Part shown: positions 42,362 through 50,763 of the stretch, piece by piece
Position numbering within the stretch: position 1 is the stretch's first letter
How the letters are laid out: the number at the start of each line of letters is the position of its first letter
Assembly (NCBI GenBank): GCA_964530335.1
Contig: CAZGYG010000006.1
Coordinates: 1-64,000 of the forward strand
Reading direction: 5' to 3'
Origin: VGDP01 sp964530335
GTDB taxonomy: Bacteria > Pseudomonadota > Alphaproteobacteria > SP197
Length of the DNA: 64,000 nucleotides
Program-made: the position numbers and the translations under genes
Notes under the pieces: model-generated
Seen by the model: the letters and a program-made list of their open reading frames with translations, nothing else
The model's database searches: none
What the model was told of the DNA's origin: nothing

Positions 42362-43666
42362 ATGAACCAGCGTTACGACGCCATCGTCATCGGGGCCGGC
42401 GTGATCGGCGCCTGTGTCGCCTTCGAGCTGGCCAAGAAGGGCTGGAAGACGCTCAGCGTCGACAAGAACGCGAGCGCGGGCTACGGCTCGACCTCGGCCA
42501 GTTGCGCGATCATCCGCACCTACTATTCGGTCTACGAGACCTGCGCGATTTCGTACGAGGGCTGGTTCTACTGGAAGGATTGGCCCGGCTACCTGGGCGT
42601 CGCCGACCCGCGCGGCATGGCGGTCTATCACGACACCGGCTGCCTGGTGGTCAAGACCGGGCACAACAAGGGGCTCGGCCACATCGCGGAAATCATGGAC
42701 CGCATCGGCTGCCCCTACCAACACCTGACGCCCGACGAGATGAAGGCGCGCCTGCCGATCATCGACCTGCACGAGTTCGGCCCGGCCAAGCGCCCCGAGG
42801 ACCCGGGGTTCGGCGAGCCGAGCGGCGGGCTGCTGGCGGGCGGCGTGTTCTTTCCGCGCGGCGGCTACGTGTCGGACCCGGCGCTCAGCGCCCAGAACGC
42901 GGAATGCGCGGCCAAGTCCAAGGGCGCCGAGTTCCGCTACCGCGCCGAGGTCGTCGCGGTGCGCCGGGCGAAGGGCCGCGTCGCCGGCGTGACGCTGGCA
43001 GACGGAGCCGAGATCGACGCCCCCGTGGTCGTCAACGTCGCGGGACCGCACTCGGCCAAGATCAACCAGATGGCCGGCGTGTTCGACGCCATGAAGATGA
43101 AGACCCGGGCGCTGCGCCACGAGGTCGCCCACGTGCCCTCGCCCCAGGGCTTCGATTTCGAGGCGCGCGGCATGGTCTACTCCGACAGCGACATCGCGAC
43201 CTACTGCCGGCCCGAGCTCGGCAACCACATCCTGATCGGGTCCGAGGACCCGGCGTGCGACAAGCGCGAATGGGTCGACCCGGACGATTTCAACCGCGAG
43301 TTCACCGAGCAGTGGCGCGTGCAGGCGCTGCGCCTGGCCCAACGCTTCCCCGAGCTGCCCATCCCCTCGCGCATGAAGGGCGTGGTCGACCTCTACGACG
43401 TGACCGAGGACTGGATCCCGATCTACGACCGCACCGACCTGGACGGCTTCTACGTCGCCATCGGCACCAGCGGCAACCAGTTCAAGAACGCGCCGGTCGC
43501 CGGCAAGATGATGACGCGGCTGATCGAGGCGTGCGAGGCCGGCCACGATCACGACCGCGACCCGGTCGTGTTCCACCTCGACCACATCGGCCACGACGTC
43601 ACGGTCGGGTTCTTCTCGCGCAACCGCGAGGTCAATCCCAACTCGAGCTTCTCGGTGCTCGGCTGA
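42362..43666 (+). CDS. FAD-dependent amine oxidoreductase (sarcosine oxidase beta/DAO family)
   Basis: A 434-aa flavoprotein with the N-terminal dinucleotide motif VIGAGVIGACVAFEL (about 8-22), a SVDKNASAGYGSTSASCAI segment next to the flavin site and the C-terminal IAIGTSGNQFKNAPVAGKMM. Members oxidise sarcosine, dimethylglycine, glycine or other secondary and tertiary amines. It lacks a fused folate domain. ATG 42362 gives the normal N-terminus. It stands between the flavodoxin-like gene and the DMGDH stub. Confidence 0.82.
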   Translation: MNQRYDAIVIGAGVIGACVAFELAKKGWKTLSVDKNASAGYGSTSASCAIIRTYYSVYETCAISYEGWFYWKDWPGYLGVADPRGMAVYHDTGCLVVKTGHNKGLGHIAEIMDRIGCPYQHLTPDEMKARLPIIDLHEFGPAKRPEDPGFGEPSGGLLAGGVFFPRGGYVSDPALSAQNAECAAKSKGAEFRYRAEVVAVRRAKGRVAGVTLADGAEIDAPVVVNVAGPHSAKINQMAGVFDAMKMKTRALRHEVAHVPSPQGFDFEARGMVYSDSDIATYCRPELGNHILIGSEDPACDKREWVDPDDFNREFTEQWRVQALRLAQRFPELPIPSRMKGVVDLYDVTEDWIPIYDRTDLDGFYVAIGTSGNQFKNAPVAGKMMTRLIEACEAGHDHDRDPVVFHLDHIGHDVTVGFFSRNREVNPNSSFSVLG

Positions 43667-43918
43667 ACCTCCTAATGCGCATTCCGATCGCGTGGAAGCG
43701 TGCTCCGTCCACCCCCTTCGACGCCGCCTGCGGCGTCGCTCAGGACAGGCTTCAAGACGCGGCCCTGCGGGCGTGGCGGCGGTTGCTCCCGCCCCCACAC
43801 CTCAGGGCGAACGGGCAAGAGAAACAGACGTTCGTGGTGAGGAGGCGCGAAGCGCCGTCTCGAACCACGGACTGCGTCACGCACCCCGGTGATCCCATGG
43901 GATCGAAACCTGCTGTAC
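43667..43918. repeat. Gap with palindromic intergenic repeats
   Basis: No gene seen. It contains a GACGCCGCCTGCGGCGTC hairpin (about 43720-43738) and, at about 43830-43868, a dispersed repeat with the core GAGGCGCGAAGCGCC flanked by GTTCGTGGT and TCGAACCAC arms. Relatives of this type are common between genes in alphaproteobacteria. Confidence 0.55.
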
Positions 43919-43934
43919 AACGGGGGACCCACGC

Positions 43935-44036
43935 ATGAAGAGCCACGCCCGCGTCGTCGTGATCGGCGGCGGTGGTCGGAAAGCTACGGTACCGGGGGTG
44001 CGGCTTGCGGGGAAGCGGAGGAGCGACGCCACATGA
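43935..44036 (+). pseudogene. Truncated 5' end of the DMGDH-like gene, fused to unrelated codons
   Basis: From about 43922 the sequence repeats the leader and first codons of the gene at 44496: both read GGGGG, CCCACGCATGAAG and then codons for KSHARVVVIGGG. After the third glycine codon the copy diverges (GRKATVPGV), and the frame continues for about 20 unrelated codons to TGA at 44034-44036. That stop overlaps the ATG of the next small gene (ATGA), so the stub can act as a leader that delivers ribosomes to it. Confidence 0.85.
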
Positions 44037-44272
44037 GCGAAGACGACAGCAGCGAGCCTACCGCCGCTGAGCAAGGAGCTTTCTCCAGGGTCCACGATGT
44101 CGTCGACGAGATGGTGGGTCGGGAGGGCCACCCCGCGGTTGAGGTGGGTCGAGGGATCCTCACCGCCGCGGTCGTCTGTCTAAGGAAGGCCCTCCCCGAC
44201 GAAGAGGTCGCGAAACTGCTCTATGGCTTGGCGGACGGGTGGGCCACGTCGCGGTTCGAGCGAGAGCGATGA
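44033..44272 (+). CDS. Small hypothetical protein at a gene-end junction
   Basis: A 79-residue, acidic, predicted helical protein (MSEDDSSEPTAAEQGAF, then VHDVVDEMVGREG and GILTAAVVCLRKALPDEEVA). GGAGGAG lies about 10 nt upstream. I recognise no family. It sits exactly between two relics: the 5' stub of the DMGDH-like gene, whose stop overlaps its start, and the 3' stub of the flavodoxin-like gene 9 nt after it. This position suggests an inserted accessory gene that may use the stub's translation signals. Whether it is expressed is unknown. Confidence 0.5.
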   Translation: MSEDDSSEPTAAEQGAFSRVHDVVDEMVGREGHPAVEVGRGILTAAVVCLRKALPDEEVAKLLYGLADGWATSRFERER

Positions 44273-44281
44273 CCCTCCGTT

Positions 44282-44320
44282 GCGGCGATGGCGGCCGGGC
44301 TCGACGCCGCAGTGTTCTGA
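44282..44320 (+). pseudogene. Detached copy of the 3' end of the flavodoxin-like gene
   Basis: These 39 bases match 42250-42288, the last 13 codons of the flavodoxin-like gene including TGA, at 35 of 39 positions, and read AMAAGLDAAVF in the same frame. There is no upstream gene body. Confidence 0.8.
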
Positions 44321-44361
44321 GTATCCGAGCGAGAATAGCGGGACCATTAACGTGTTCAGCC

Positions 44362-44442
44362 GTCATGACCGGGCGAAGTCCCGGTCATCCACGCCGTTGG
44401 ACCAGAGAAGACGTGGATGCCCGGCACGAGGCCGGGCATGAC
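44362..44442. repeat. Two head-to-head copies of a 31-bp palindromic repeat
   Basis: Unit 1 (44362-44393) runs GTCATGACCGGG through CCCGGTCATCCACG. Unit 2 (44412-44442) runs CGTGGATGCCCGG through CCGGGCATGAC, that is, inverted with respect to unit 1. A single unit of the same family is at 48596-48626. Each folds as a hairpin and the pair as a larger one, just in front of the DMGDH-like gene. Confidence 0.75.
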
Positions 44443-44495
44443 GGTTCCGGGTTTGCATCCGTCGGTGTCGCACCAATAGTAAAGGGGGCCCACGC

Positions 44496-46913
44496 ATGAA
44501 GTCCCACGCCCGCGTGGTCGTGATCGGCGGCGGTGTCGTTGGCTGCTCGGTGCTCTACCACCTGACCAAGCTCGGCTGGAGCGACGTCATGCTGGTCGAG
44601 CGCTCCGAGCTCACGTCCGGCTCGACCTGGCACGCGGCGGGCGGGTTTCACACGCTGAACGCCGACACCAACATGGCGGCGCTGCAGGGCTACACCATCC
44701 GGCTCTATCGCGAGCTCGAGAAGATCTCCGGCCAGTCGTGCGGCCTGCACCACGTCGGCGGCGTGACGCTGGCGACCACGCGCGACCGCTTCGACTACCT
44801 CAAGGCCGAGCGCGCCAAGCACCGCTACATGGGGCTCGAAACCGAGATCATCGGGCCGGACGAGGTCAAGAAGTTCTCGCCGATCACCAACATCGAGGGC
44901 GTGCTCGGCGCCTTGTACGACCCGCTCGACGGGCATTTGGACCCGGCGGGCACGACCCAGGCCTACGCCAAGGCCGCGCGCATGGGCGGCGCCGAGATCG
45001 TGCTGCGCAACCCGGTGGTCGAGACCAACCCGCGCGCCGACGGCGGCTGGGACGTGGTGACGCGGGACGGCACGATCCAGGCCGAGCACGTGGTCAACGC
45101 CGGCGGCCTGTGGGCGCGCGAGGTCGGCCGTTTGGCCGGCGTCTACTTCCCCGTCCATCCCATGGAGCACCAGTACCTGGTGACCGAGGCGACGCCCGAG
45201 GTCTACGAGCGCGACCACGAGCTGCCCCACGTTCTGGACCCGGAGGGGGAGAGCTACCTGCGCCAGGAAGGCCAGGGCCTTGTGATCGGCTTCTACGAGC
45301 AGGGTTGCGAGTTCTGGTCGGTCGACGGCACGCCCGCCGGCTTCGGCCACGAGCTGCTGGAGAACAAGCCGGACCGCATCGGCGACGCGGTCGAGTTCGC
45401 GTTCCGCCGCTACCCGGTGCTCCAGCGCGCCGGCATCAAGCGCACGATCAACGGCCCGTTCACGTTCTCGCCGGACGGCAACCCGCTGGTCGGGCCGGTG
45501 CCGGGCTTGCGCAACTACTGGTCGGCGTGCGCGGTCATGGCCGGGTTCAGCCAGGGCGGCGGCGTCGGGCTCAGCCTCGCCGAGTGGATGATCGAGGGCG
45601 AGCCGTCGCGCGACGTGTTCGCCGCCGACGTCGCCCGCTTCGGGCCGTGGATCACGCCGGGCTACACCCGCGCCAAGGTGCGCGAGACCTACCAGCGCCG
45701 GTTCTCGGTGTCGTACCCGAACGAGGAGCTGCCGGCGGCGCGCCCGTTCCGCACCACGCCGGCCTACGCCCTGTGGCAGGGCCGGCGCGCGGTGTTCGGC
45801 GCCGCCTACGGCATGGAGGCGGTCAACTACTTCGCGCCCGAGGGCGAGGCGTTGTTCGAGACGCCGAGCTTCCGCCGCTCCAACGCCTTCGCCGCGACCG
45901 GAGCGGAATGCCGTGCCGTGCGCGAGGGCGTCGGCCTCAACGAGATCCACAACTTCGGCAAGTACCTGGTGACCGGGAAGGACGCGCGCGCCTGGCTCGA
46001 CCGCATCATGGCCGGGCGCCTGCCGGCGATTGGACGGCTGAGCCTGACGCCCATGCTGAGCCCGAAGGGCCGGATCATCGGCGACTTCACCGTCTCCGGG
46101 ATCGCCGAGACGACGTTCCAGCTCACCGCCTCGTTCGGCGCCCAGGCGTTCCACACGCGCTGGTTCGAACGGCACCTGCCCGCGGGCGACGTGGCGGTCG
46201 AGAACGTGTCGACCCGGCGCCTCGGCTTCCAGATCGCCGGGCCGAAGGCGCGCGATCTGCTGGCCCGGGTCGCGCGCGCCGACGTGTCCAACGCGGCGTT
46301 CCCGTTCATGGCCGTGCGCGAGCTCGAGATCGGCGTGTGCCGGGCGCTGGTCCAGCGCGTGTCCTACACCGGCGACCTCGGTTACGAGATCTACGTGCCG
46401 GCCGAGGATCAGGTCGCGCTTTACGGGATCCTGACCGCCGCGGGCGCCGACCTGGGGCTCAAAGCGTTCGGCATGCGCGCGATGATGAGCCTGAGGCTCG
46501 AGAAGTCGTTCGGTTCGTGGCTGCGCGAATACAAGCCCGAATACATGCCGGCCGAGACCGGGCTCGACCGCTTCGTCGCCTACAACAAGCCGGTCGATTT
46601 CATCGGCAAGGCCGCGGCGATGAAGGAAAAGTCGGCCGGGCCCAGCCGCCGGCTGGCGACCTTCGTGGTCGATGCCAAGGACGCCGACGTGGCGGGCTAC
46701 GAGCCGATCTGGCACCAGGGCAAGGTGGTCGGCTTCGTCACCTCGGGCGGCTACGCGCACTACGTCGGAAAATCGGTCGCGCTCGGCTTCCTGCCCGTGG
46801 AGCTCGTCGCCGAGGGTCAGAACGTCGAGATCGAGATCCTGGGCGAGCTGCGCCCGGCGCGCATGATCACCCGGCCGTTGTTCGACCCCGACGCCAAGCG
46901 CCTGCGCGGCTGA
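44496..46913 (+). CDS. FAD-dependent dimethylglycine/sarcosine dehydrogenase-like protein with GcvT domain
   Basis: An 805-aa two-part enzyme. The N-terminal FAD domain (about 1-400) begins ARVVVIGGGVVGCSVLYHL, with SGSTWHAAGGFHTL where the flavin is usually attached through a histidine. The C-terminal part (about 430-805) is a GcvT-like aminomethyltransferase fold (KYLVTGKDARAWLDRIM, SYTGDLGYEIYVP, GLKAFGMRAMMSLRLEKSF). Mammalian and bacterial dimethylglycine and sarcosine dehydrogenases share this layout and pass formaldehyde to tetrahydrofolate. The real substrate is inferred. Its 5' end is duplicated at 43935. Confidence 0.87.
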   Translation: MKSHARVVVIGGGVVGCSVLYHLTKLGWSDVMLVERSELTSGSTWHAAGGFHTLNADTNMAALQGYTIRLYRELEKISGQSCGLHHVGGVTLATTRDRFDYLKAERAKHRYMGLETEIIGPDEVKKFSPITNIEGVLGALYDPLDGHLDPAGTTQAYAKAARMGGAEIVLRNPVVETNPRADGGWDVVTRDGTIQAEHVVNAGGLWAREVGRLAGVYFPVHPMEHQYLVTEATPEVYERDHELPHVLDPEGESYLRQEGQGLVIGFYEQGCEFWSVDGTPAGFGHELLENKPDRIGDAVEFAFRRYPVLQRAGIKRTINGPFTFSPDGNPLVGPVPGLRNYWSACAVMAGFSQGGGVGLSLAEWMIEGEPSRDVFAADVARFGPWITPGYTRAKVRETYQRRFSVSYPNEELPAARPFRTTPAYALWQGRRAVFGAAYGMEAVNYFAPEGEALFETPSFRRSNAFAATGAECRAVREGVGLNEIHNFGKYLVTGKDARAWLDRIMAGRLPAIGRLSLTPMLSPKGRIIGDFTVSGIAETTFQLTASFGAQAFHTRWFERHLPAGDVAVENVSTRRLGFQIAGPKARDLLARVARADVSNAAFPFMAVRELEIGVCRALVQRVSYTGDLGYEIYVPAEDQVALYGILTAAGADLGLKAFGMRAMMSLRLEKSFGSWLREYKPEYMPAETGLDRFVAYNKPVDFIGKAAAMKEKSAGPSRRLATFVVDAKDADVAGYEPIWHQGKVVGFVTSGGYAHYVGKSVALGFLPVELVAEGQNVEIEILGELRPARMITRPLFDPDAKRLRG

Positions 46914-46925
46914 GGCGCCGGCCGG

Positions 46926-48101
46926 TCAAGCGCGCGCCGCCAGCAGGCGCTCGACGTGGCGGGCGATCATGGCTTCCTCGTCGGTGCGGATCACGTAGGC
47001 GGCGACCGCCGAGCCCGGCGCGGAGATCACGGTATCCGAGGCTTCGTTCGCGCGTAGGTCGAGCGCGAGGCCGAGGAAATTCAACCCCTGGGCGACGCGG
47101 CCGCGCAAGCCAGCCGCGTTCTCGCCGATGCCGCCGGAAAAGACCACGCCGTCGAGGCCGCCGAGCTCGGCCGCCAGCGCGCCGCATTCGCGCACGATGC
47201 GGTGGACGAAATAGTCGAGCGCGCGCGAGGCCTCGGGCGTGCCGGCGGCTTCGAGAACCCGCACGTCGTGGCCGAGGCCCGACAGCCCCTTGAGCCCGGA
47301 TTCCCGGTTGAGCAGGTCGCCGAGGGCCTTCGCATCGAGCCCGTCGTGCTCGATCAGGTAGAGCAGGACGCCGGGGTCGATCTGGCCGCAGCGGGTGCCC
47401 ATGGGCAGCCCATCGAGCGGCGAGAACCCCATGGTCGTGGCCACGGCCCGGCCCGCGCGCATGGCGCAGAGCGACGCTCCGTTGCCGAGGTGCGCCGCGA
47501 TCACCCGCCCGGCCGCGACTGTGGGCGCCACGCGCCCAAGCTCGGCCGCCAGGTACTCGTAGGAGAGCCCGTGGAAGCCGTAGCGCCGAATCCCCCGGTC
47601 GTAGTAGGAGCGGGGAAGCGCGTAGGTGTCGGCGACCCACGGCTGGGTGCGGTGGAACGCGGTGTCGAAGCAGCCGATCTGCGGCGCGTCGGGGAACGCG
47701 GCTCGTGCCGCCGCCACGCCGGCAAGATTGTGCGGCTGGTGCAGCGGCGCGAGCGATTCGAGGCGATGGAGCGTCGCGATTGTGCCGTCGTCGAGGACGA
47801 CGGGCGCCGCGAACGTCGCGCCGCCGTGGACGATCCGGTGGCCGACGGCGGCAATGCCCTGATCCGGGAAATGCCGGGACAAGAGGGCGATGACCACGCC
47901 GAGCGCCGCCCGGTGGTCGGCGATGGCGGCACCCCAGGCGCCGTCGTGGAGCGCCCGCTTGCCGGCCCGGAACTGGATCCGGATCGTGGCGCCGAGCCCT
48001 TCGACCTGGCCGCGAGCGAGCTCGGTCGGCCCGCCCCGGGCGTAGAGCGCGAACTTGACCGACGACGAGCCGGCGTTGAGCGTCAGGATCGAAGCCGTCA
48101 T
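46926..48101 (-). CDS. ackA: Acetate kinase
   Basis: A 391-aa ASKHA-fold kinase that interconverts acetyl phosphate and acetate with ADP/ATP. Motifs are the N-terminal LTLNAGSSSVKFAL, VGHRIVHGG, FDTAFH, YGFHGLSYEYLA, AHLGNGASLCA, GFSPLDGLPMGTRCGQIDPG and FSGGIGENA, all diagnostic. No phosphotransacetylase gene is adjacent. It is convergent with the DMGDH-like gene (12-nt gap). Upstream of its start lies a 585-bp repeat-filled gap. Confidence 0.93.
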   Translation of the reverse strand: MTASILTLNAGSSSVKFALYARGGPTELARGQVEGLGATIRIQFRAGKRALHDGAWGAAIADHRAALGVVIALLSRHFPDQGIAAVGHRIVHGGATFAAPVVLDDGTIATLHRLESLAPLHQPHNLAGVAAARAAFPDAPQIGCFDTAFHRTQPWVADTYALPRSYYDRGIRRYGFHGLSYEYLAAELGRVAPTVAAGRVIAAHLGNGASLCAMRAGRAVATTMGFSPLDGLPMGTRCGQIDPGVLLYLIEHDGLDAKALGDLLNRESGLKGLSGLGHDVRVLEAAGTPEASRALDYFVHRIVRECGALAAELGGLDGVVFSGGIGENAAGLRGRVAQGLNFLGLALDLRANEASDTVISAPGSAVAAYVIRTDEEAMIARHVERLLAARA

Positions 48102-48686
48102 GGGCAGGGCTTTAGCAGGGGGCCGGGCGACCTGCTAGGGCGCAATCTGCACAACGTGATCCATGAAGGCGCCATGGCCGGGCGTGTCCCACGGCTGTCC
48201 GGTTCGCCGCCGAAAGTTCTGGCGCGCGATCCTTGGAAAACCTCTCCTGGGGGAGAGGTCGCCCGCCTTCGCCAAGGCTTCGGCGGGCTTGCCCTCCGAA
48301 GCCCAAAGGGCGAAGGAGGGTGAGGGGCGGCGGCGACGCTGCGCGCCGAGGCAGGTTTGGGCACCCTCTGTCCGTCGCCACCGTAACCAACATGGGCTGC
48401 CCCTCATCCGGCTCGCTGCGCTCGCCACCTTCTCCCCCCGGGAGAAGGTTTCATGCGGCGACCGTGTCCTCTCCAGCGGTAGCCCCTGGAGTGTCGCAGC
48501 GGTCCGGGCGTTTCCGCCAATTGGATGGGCGCTCAACCGGACAGCCGTGGGCTTGACCCGGCCATCCACATCTTTGAATCACTTACGTTTCAAGGCGTGG
48601 ATGCCCGGCTCAAGGCCGGGCATGACGATTCCCTTTGAATGGTATTCGCCCTACCTTGGGCCGGTTCAATCGCGGGGAGACCGAAC
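48102..48686. repeat. Repeat-filled gap: 31-bp inverted repeats enclosing smaller palindromic modules
   Basis: No gene is supported. Imperfect inverted repeats of 31 bp (48174-48204 and 48535-48565, 26 of 31 matching, including 17 perfect bp) bound a 392-bp unit. Within it, modules containing CTCTCCTGGGGGAGAGG and GGGTGAGGGGC (48241-48330) face an inverted relative (GCCCCTCATCCGGCTCG to CCCGGGAGAAGGTTT, about 48399-48452). A single 31-bp palindrome of the kind seen at 44362 follows at 48596-48626. Open frames here are in repeats and are not called. Confidence 0.75.
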
Positions 48687-49499
48687 ATGAGGTTGCAGGG
48701 CAAGCGCGCGCTCGTCACCGGCGGCAATTCGGGGATCGGGCGGGGCATCGTCCATCGTTTCGTGGCCGAAGGCGCGCGGGTGGCGTTCTGCGGCCGCGAC
48801 CAGGCCAAGGGCGATAAGGTGCTGGCCGAAGTGAAGGGCTTGGGCGGCGACGGCGCGTTCTACGCCCTGGACCTCGCGCGCGAGGCGGCGGTCAAGGACA
48901 TGGTGGCCAAGGCCGCCGAGCGCCTGGGCGGGCTCGACATCGTCATCAACAACGCGGGCGCGGGCAGCCGGCGCGGCGGCGTGCTGGACGACGACACGCC
49001 CGGCGCGCGCTGGGACAAGCTGCGCGGGTCCAACATCGACGCCGCGTTCTTCGTCGCCGCCTACGCCATGCCGTGGCTGGCCAAGTCGGGCAAGGGCGCG
49101 ATCGTCAACATCTCGTCCACCGCGACGATCCACGGCAACTGGGGGCTCTACTGCGTGGCCAAGGCGGCGGTCGAAGGGTTGACCCGTTCGCTCGCGGCGG
49201 AAGGCGCGCCGTTCGGCGTGCGCGCCAACGGCGTCAGCCCGGGCTGGATCGCCACCGATCAGGACAAGGACGAGCCCGCCTCGGGGCACGCGGGCGGCTG
49301 GCAGATGAAGCCCTCGCTGTTCGACCGCATGGGCACGCCGGGGGAGATCGCGGCGGCGGTGCTGTTCCTGGCCTCCGACGAAGCCTCGTTCGTGACCGGG
49401 CAGACGTTGATCGTCGACGGCGGCATGGCGATCACCGACTACCCGTCGCTGGCATTGCTCGACAAGGTCGGGCACCGACTGTTCGCCGGCACGGTGTGA
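48687..49499 (+). CDS. SDR family oxidoreductase (FabG-like)
   Basis: A 270-aa classical short-chain dehydrogenase with TGGNSGIGRGI (about 10-20), NNAGAG, serine in NISSTAT, the catalytic YCVAK and a late TGQTLIVDGGMA. A C-terminal extension of about 20 residues (DYPSLALLDKVGHRLF) goes beyond the usual FabG end. Substrate unknown. The ATG at 48687 follows GGGGAGA at 8 nt. It is flanked on both sides by repeat elements and convergent with the APH-like gene. Confidence 0.85.
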   Translation: MRLQGKRALVTGGNSGIGRGIVHRFVAEGARVAFCGRDQAKGDKVLAEVKGLGGDGAFYALDLAREAAVKDMVAKAAERLGGLDIVINNAGAGSRRGGVLDDDTPGARWDKLRGSNIDAAFFVAAYAMPWLAKSGKGAIVNISSTATIHGNWGLYCVAKAAVEGLTRSLAAEGAPFGVRANGVSPGWIATDQDKDEPASGHAGGWQMKPSLFDRMGTPGEIAAAVLFLASDEASFVTGQTLIVDGGMAITDYPSLALLDKVGHRLFAGTV

Positions 49500-49520
49500 G
49501 CGGGGAGCCGGCCGCGATTA

Positions 49521-49675
49521 GCAGGCTGCGGAAAAACCCCCATCATCGTCATCGCGAGCCGCCGTAGGCGGCGTGGCGATCCAGGGCAATGGCGGAATTC
49601 CGCGCGATTCTGGATTGCCGCGTCGGCCTTCGGCCTCCTCGCAATGACACCATCGGGGGTTTTTCAGCACCCTGT
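49521..49675. mobile_element. MITE-like 155-bp element with 21-bp terminal inverted repeats
   Basis: Terminal repeats 49521-49541 and 49655-49675 are inverted and match at 19 of 21 positions (the conserved part is GAAAAACCCCC). TA dinucleotides flank both ends (49519-49520 and 49676-49677), as expected for a TA target-site duplication of Tc1/mariner or IS630-type transposition. There is no coding capacity, so mobility would need a transposase in trans. Another copy, itself interrupted, is at 1-213. The right end abuts and contributes one base to the stop codon of the APH-like gene. Confidence 0.7.
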
Positions 49676-50763
49676 TACCCGAGCAAACGCGCCTTGGGCA
49701 GAGTCGCGCCGGCGATCGCCTCGGCCTTGGCGGCGAGGCTCGCGACCCTCTGGCCGAACGAGCCGAAGCGGGCGTCGGCGGTCTCGCCACGCAGCCAGCG
49801 GATGTAGATCTGCTGCAGGATGACCGCGGTGCGGAAGGTGGCGAAGCACCAGTACCAATCGACGCGCGCGCCGTCGAAGCCGGTGCGCGCCAGGTAGCGC
49901 TCGACCGCCGCCCGCCGGGTCGGGAAGCCGGGCCGGTCGGAGGGCATCGCGGTGGCGGTGCCCCAGCCTTCCGGGTCGTCGCCTTCGTTCCAGTAGTTGA
50001 GCAGGGTGCCTAGGTCGGCCAGCGGATCGCCCTGGGTGCACATGTCCCAGTCGAGCACGGCGGTGGCGACCCCCGGGTCGTCGGTGGCGACGAGCACGTT
50101 GTCGAGCTTGAAGTCGTTGTGGACCAGGGCGTGGACGGCGCCGGCCGGCCGCTCGGCGCGGAGCCAGGCGATCAGCGCCCCGAGATTGGGCGCGGCGTCG
50201 TCCTTTGCCGCCTGCCAGCGCCGTTCCCAGCCTTCGAGCTGGCGTTCGATGAAGCCCTGGGGACGACCCAGGTCGGCCAAGTCAACGTCCGCCGGGGGCA
50301 CCTTGTGCAGGTCGGCCAGGATGTCGACGATCATCGCGCCGACGCGGGCGCAGGTTTCGGGGTCGGCGAGCAGGCGGTCGGCGTTGGCCTCGCGCACGAC
50401 GACGCCGTGCCTTCGTTCCATGACGTGGAACTCGGCGCCGATGATCGTTCGGTCGGCGCAATGAACGAAGCTGCGCGGCGCCAGGGGGTAGGCGCGCCAC
50501 AACCGGGCCAGCACGCGGTGCTCGCGCGCCATGTCGTGGGCCGAGGGCGCGATGGTGCCGTGGGGCGGGCGGCGCAGCACGAACTCGCGCCCGCCGAAGC
50601 GCAGGAGATAGGTGAGATTGGCGTGGCCGCCGCCGAACTGGCGCACCGCGAGCGGCCCCTCGGCGCCCTCAAGATGGGCGCGCAGCCAGGGTTCGAGGCG
50701 CGTGAGGTCGAGCCGCTCGTCGGGCCGGACGTCGATGGTCTCGGGATCGTCAGCCGTCGCCAT
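49675..50763 (-). CDS. Aminoglycoside phosphotransferase-like (APH) kinase, ACAD10/11-type partner
   Basis: A 362-aa kinase-fold protein: ADP-binding FGGGHANLTYLLRFGGREFVLR-type N-lobe (residues about 43-64), the catalytic loop VHNDFKLDNVLV and the metal-binding DWDMCTQGDPLADLG. In human ACAD10/ACAD11 an APH domain is fused to an acyl-CoA dehydrogenase; here the two are separate genes overlapping by 14 nt. It may phosphorylate a hydroxy-acyl substrate before dehydration, as shown for ACAD10/11, not an antibiotic. ATG 50763. The stop TAA is completed by the end of a MITE-like repeat. Confidence 0.85.
   Translation of the reverse strand: MATADDPETIDVRPDERLDLTRLEPWLRAHLEGAEGPLAVRQFGGGHANLTYLLRFGGREFVLRRPPHGTIAPSAHDMAREHRVLARLWRAYPLAPRSFVHCADRTIIGAEFHVMERRHGVVVREANADRLLADPETCARVGAMIVDILADLHKVPPADVDLADLGRPQGFIERQLEGWERRWQAAKDDAAPNLGALIAWLRAERPAGAVHALVHNDFKLDNVLVATDDPGVATAVLDWDMCTQGDPLADLGTLLNYWNEGDDPEGWGTATAMPSDRPGFPTRRAAVERYLARTGFDGARVDWYWCFATFRTAVILQQIYIRWLRGETADARFGSFGQRVASLAAKAEAIAGATLPKARLLG

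Noticed and set aside
44385..46760. 791-codon minus-strand frame opposite the DMGDH-like gene
   Set aside because: Its length reflects absence of stops in GC-rich antisense DNA; the plus strand has FAD and GcvT motifs throughout.
48163..48690. Several overlapping frames of 90-175 codons in the gap before the SDR gene
   Set aside because: They are made of inverted-repeat modules and give mutually similar translations on both strands, as expected from palindromes.
49675..50763. Antibiotic-resistance aminoglycoside kinase
   Set aside because: Operon context with an ACAD10/11-like dehydrogenase and the domain pattern point to acyl metabolism.
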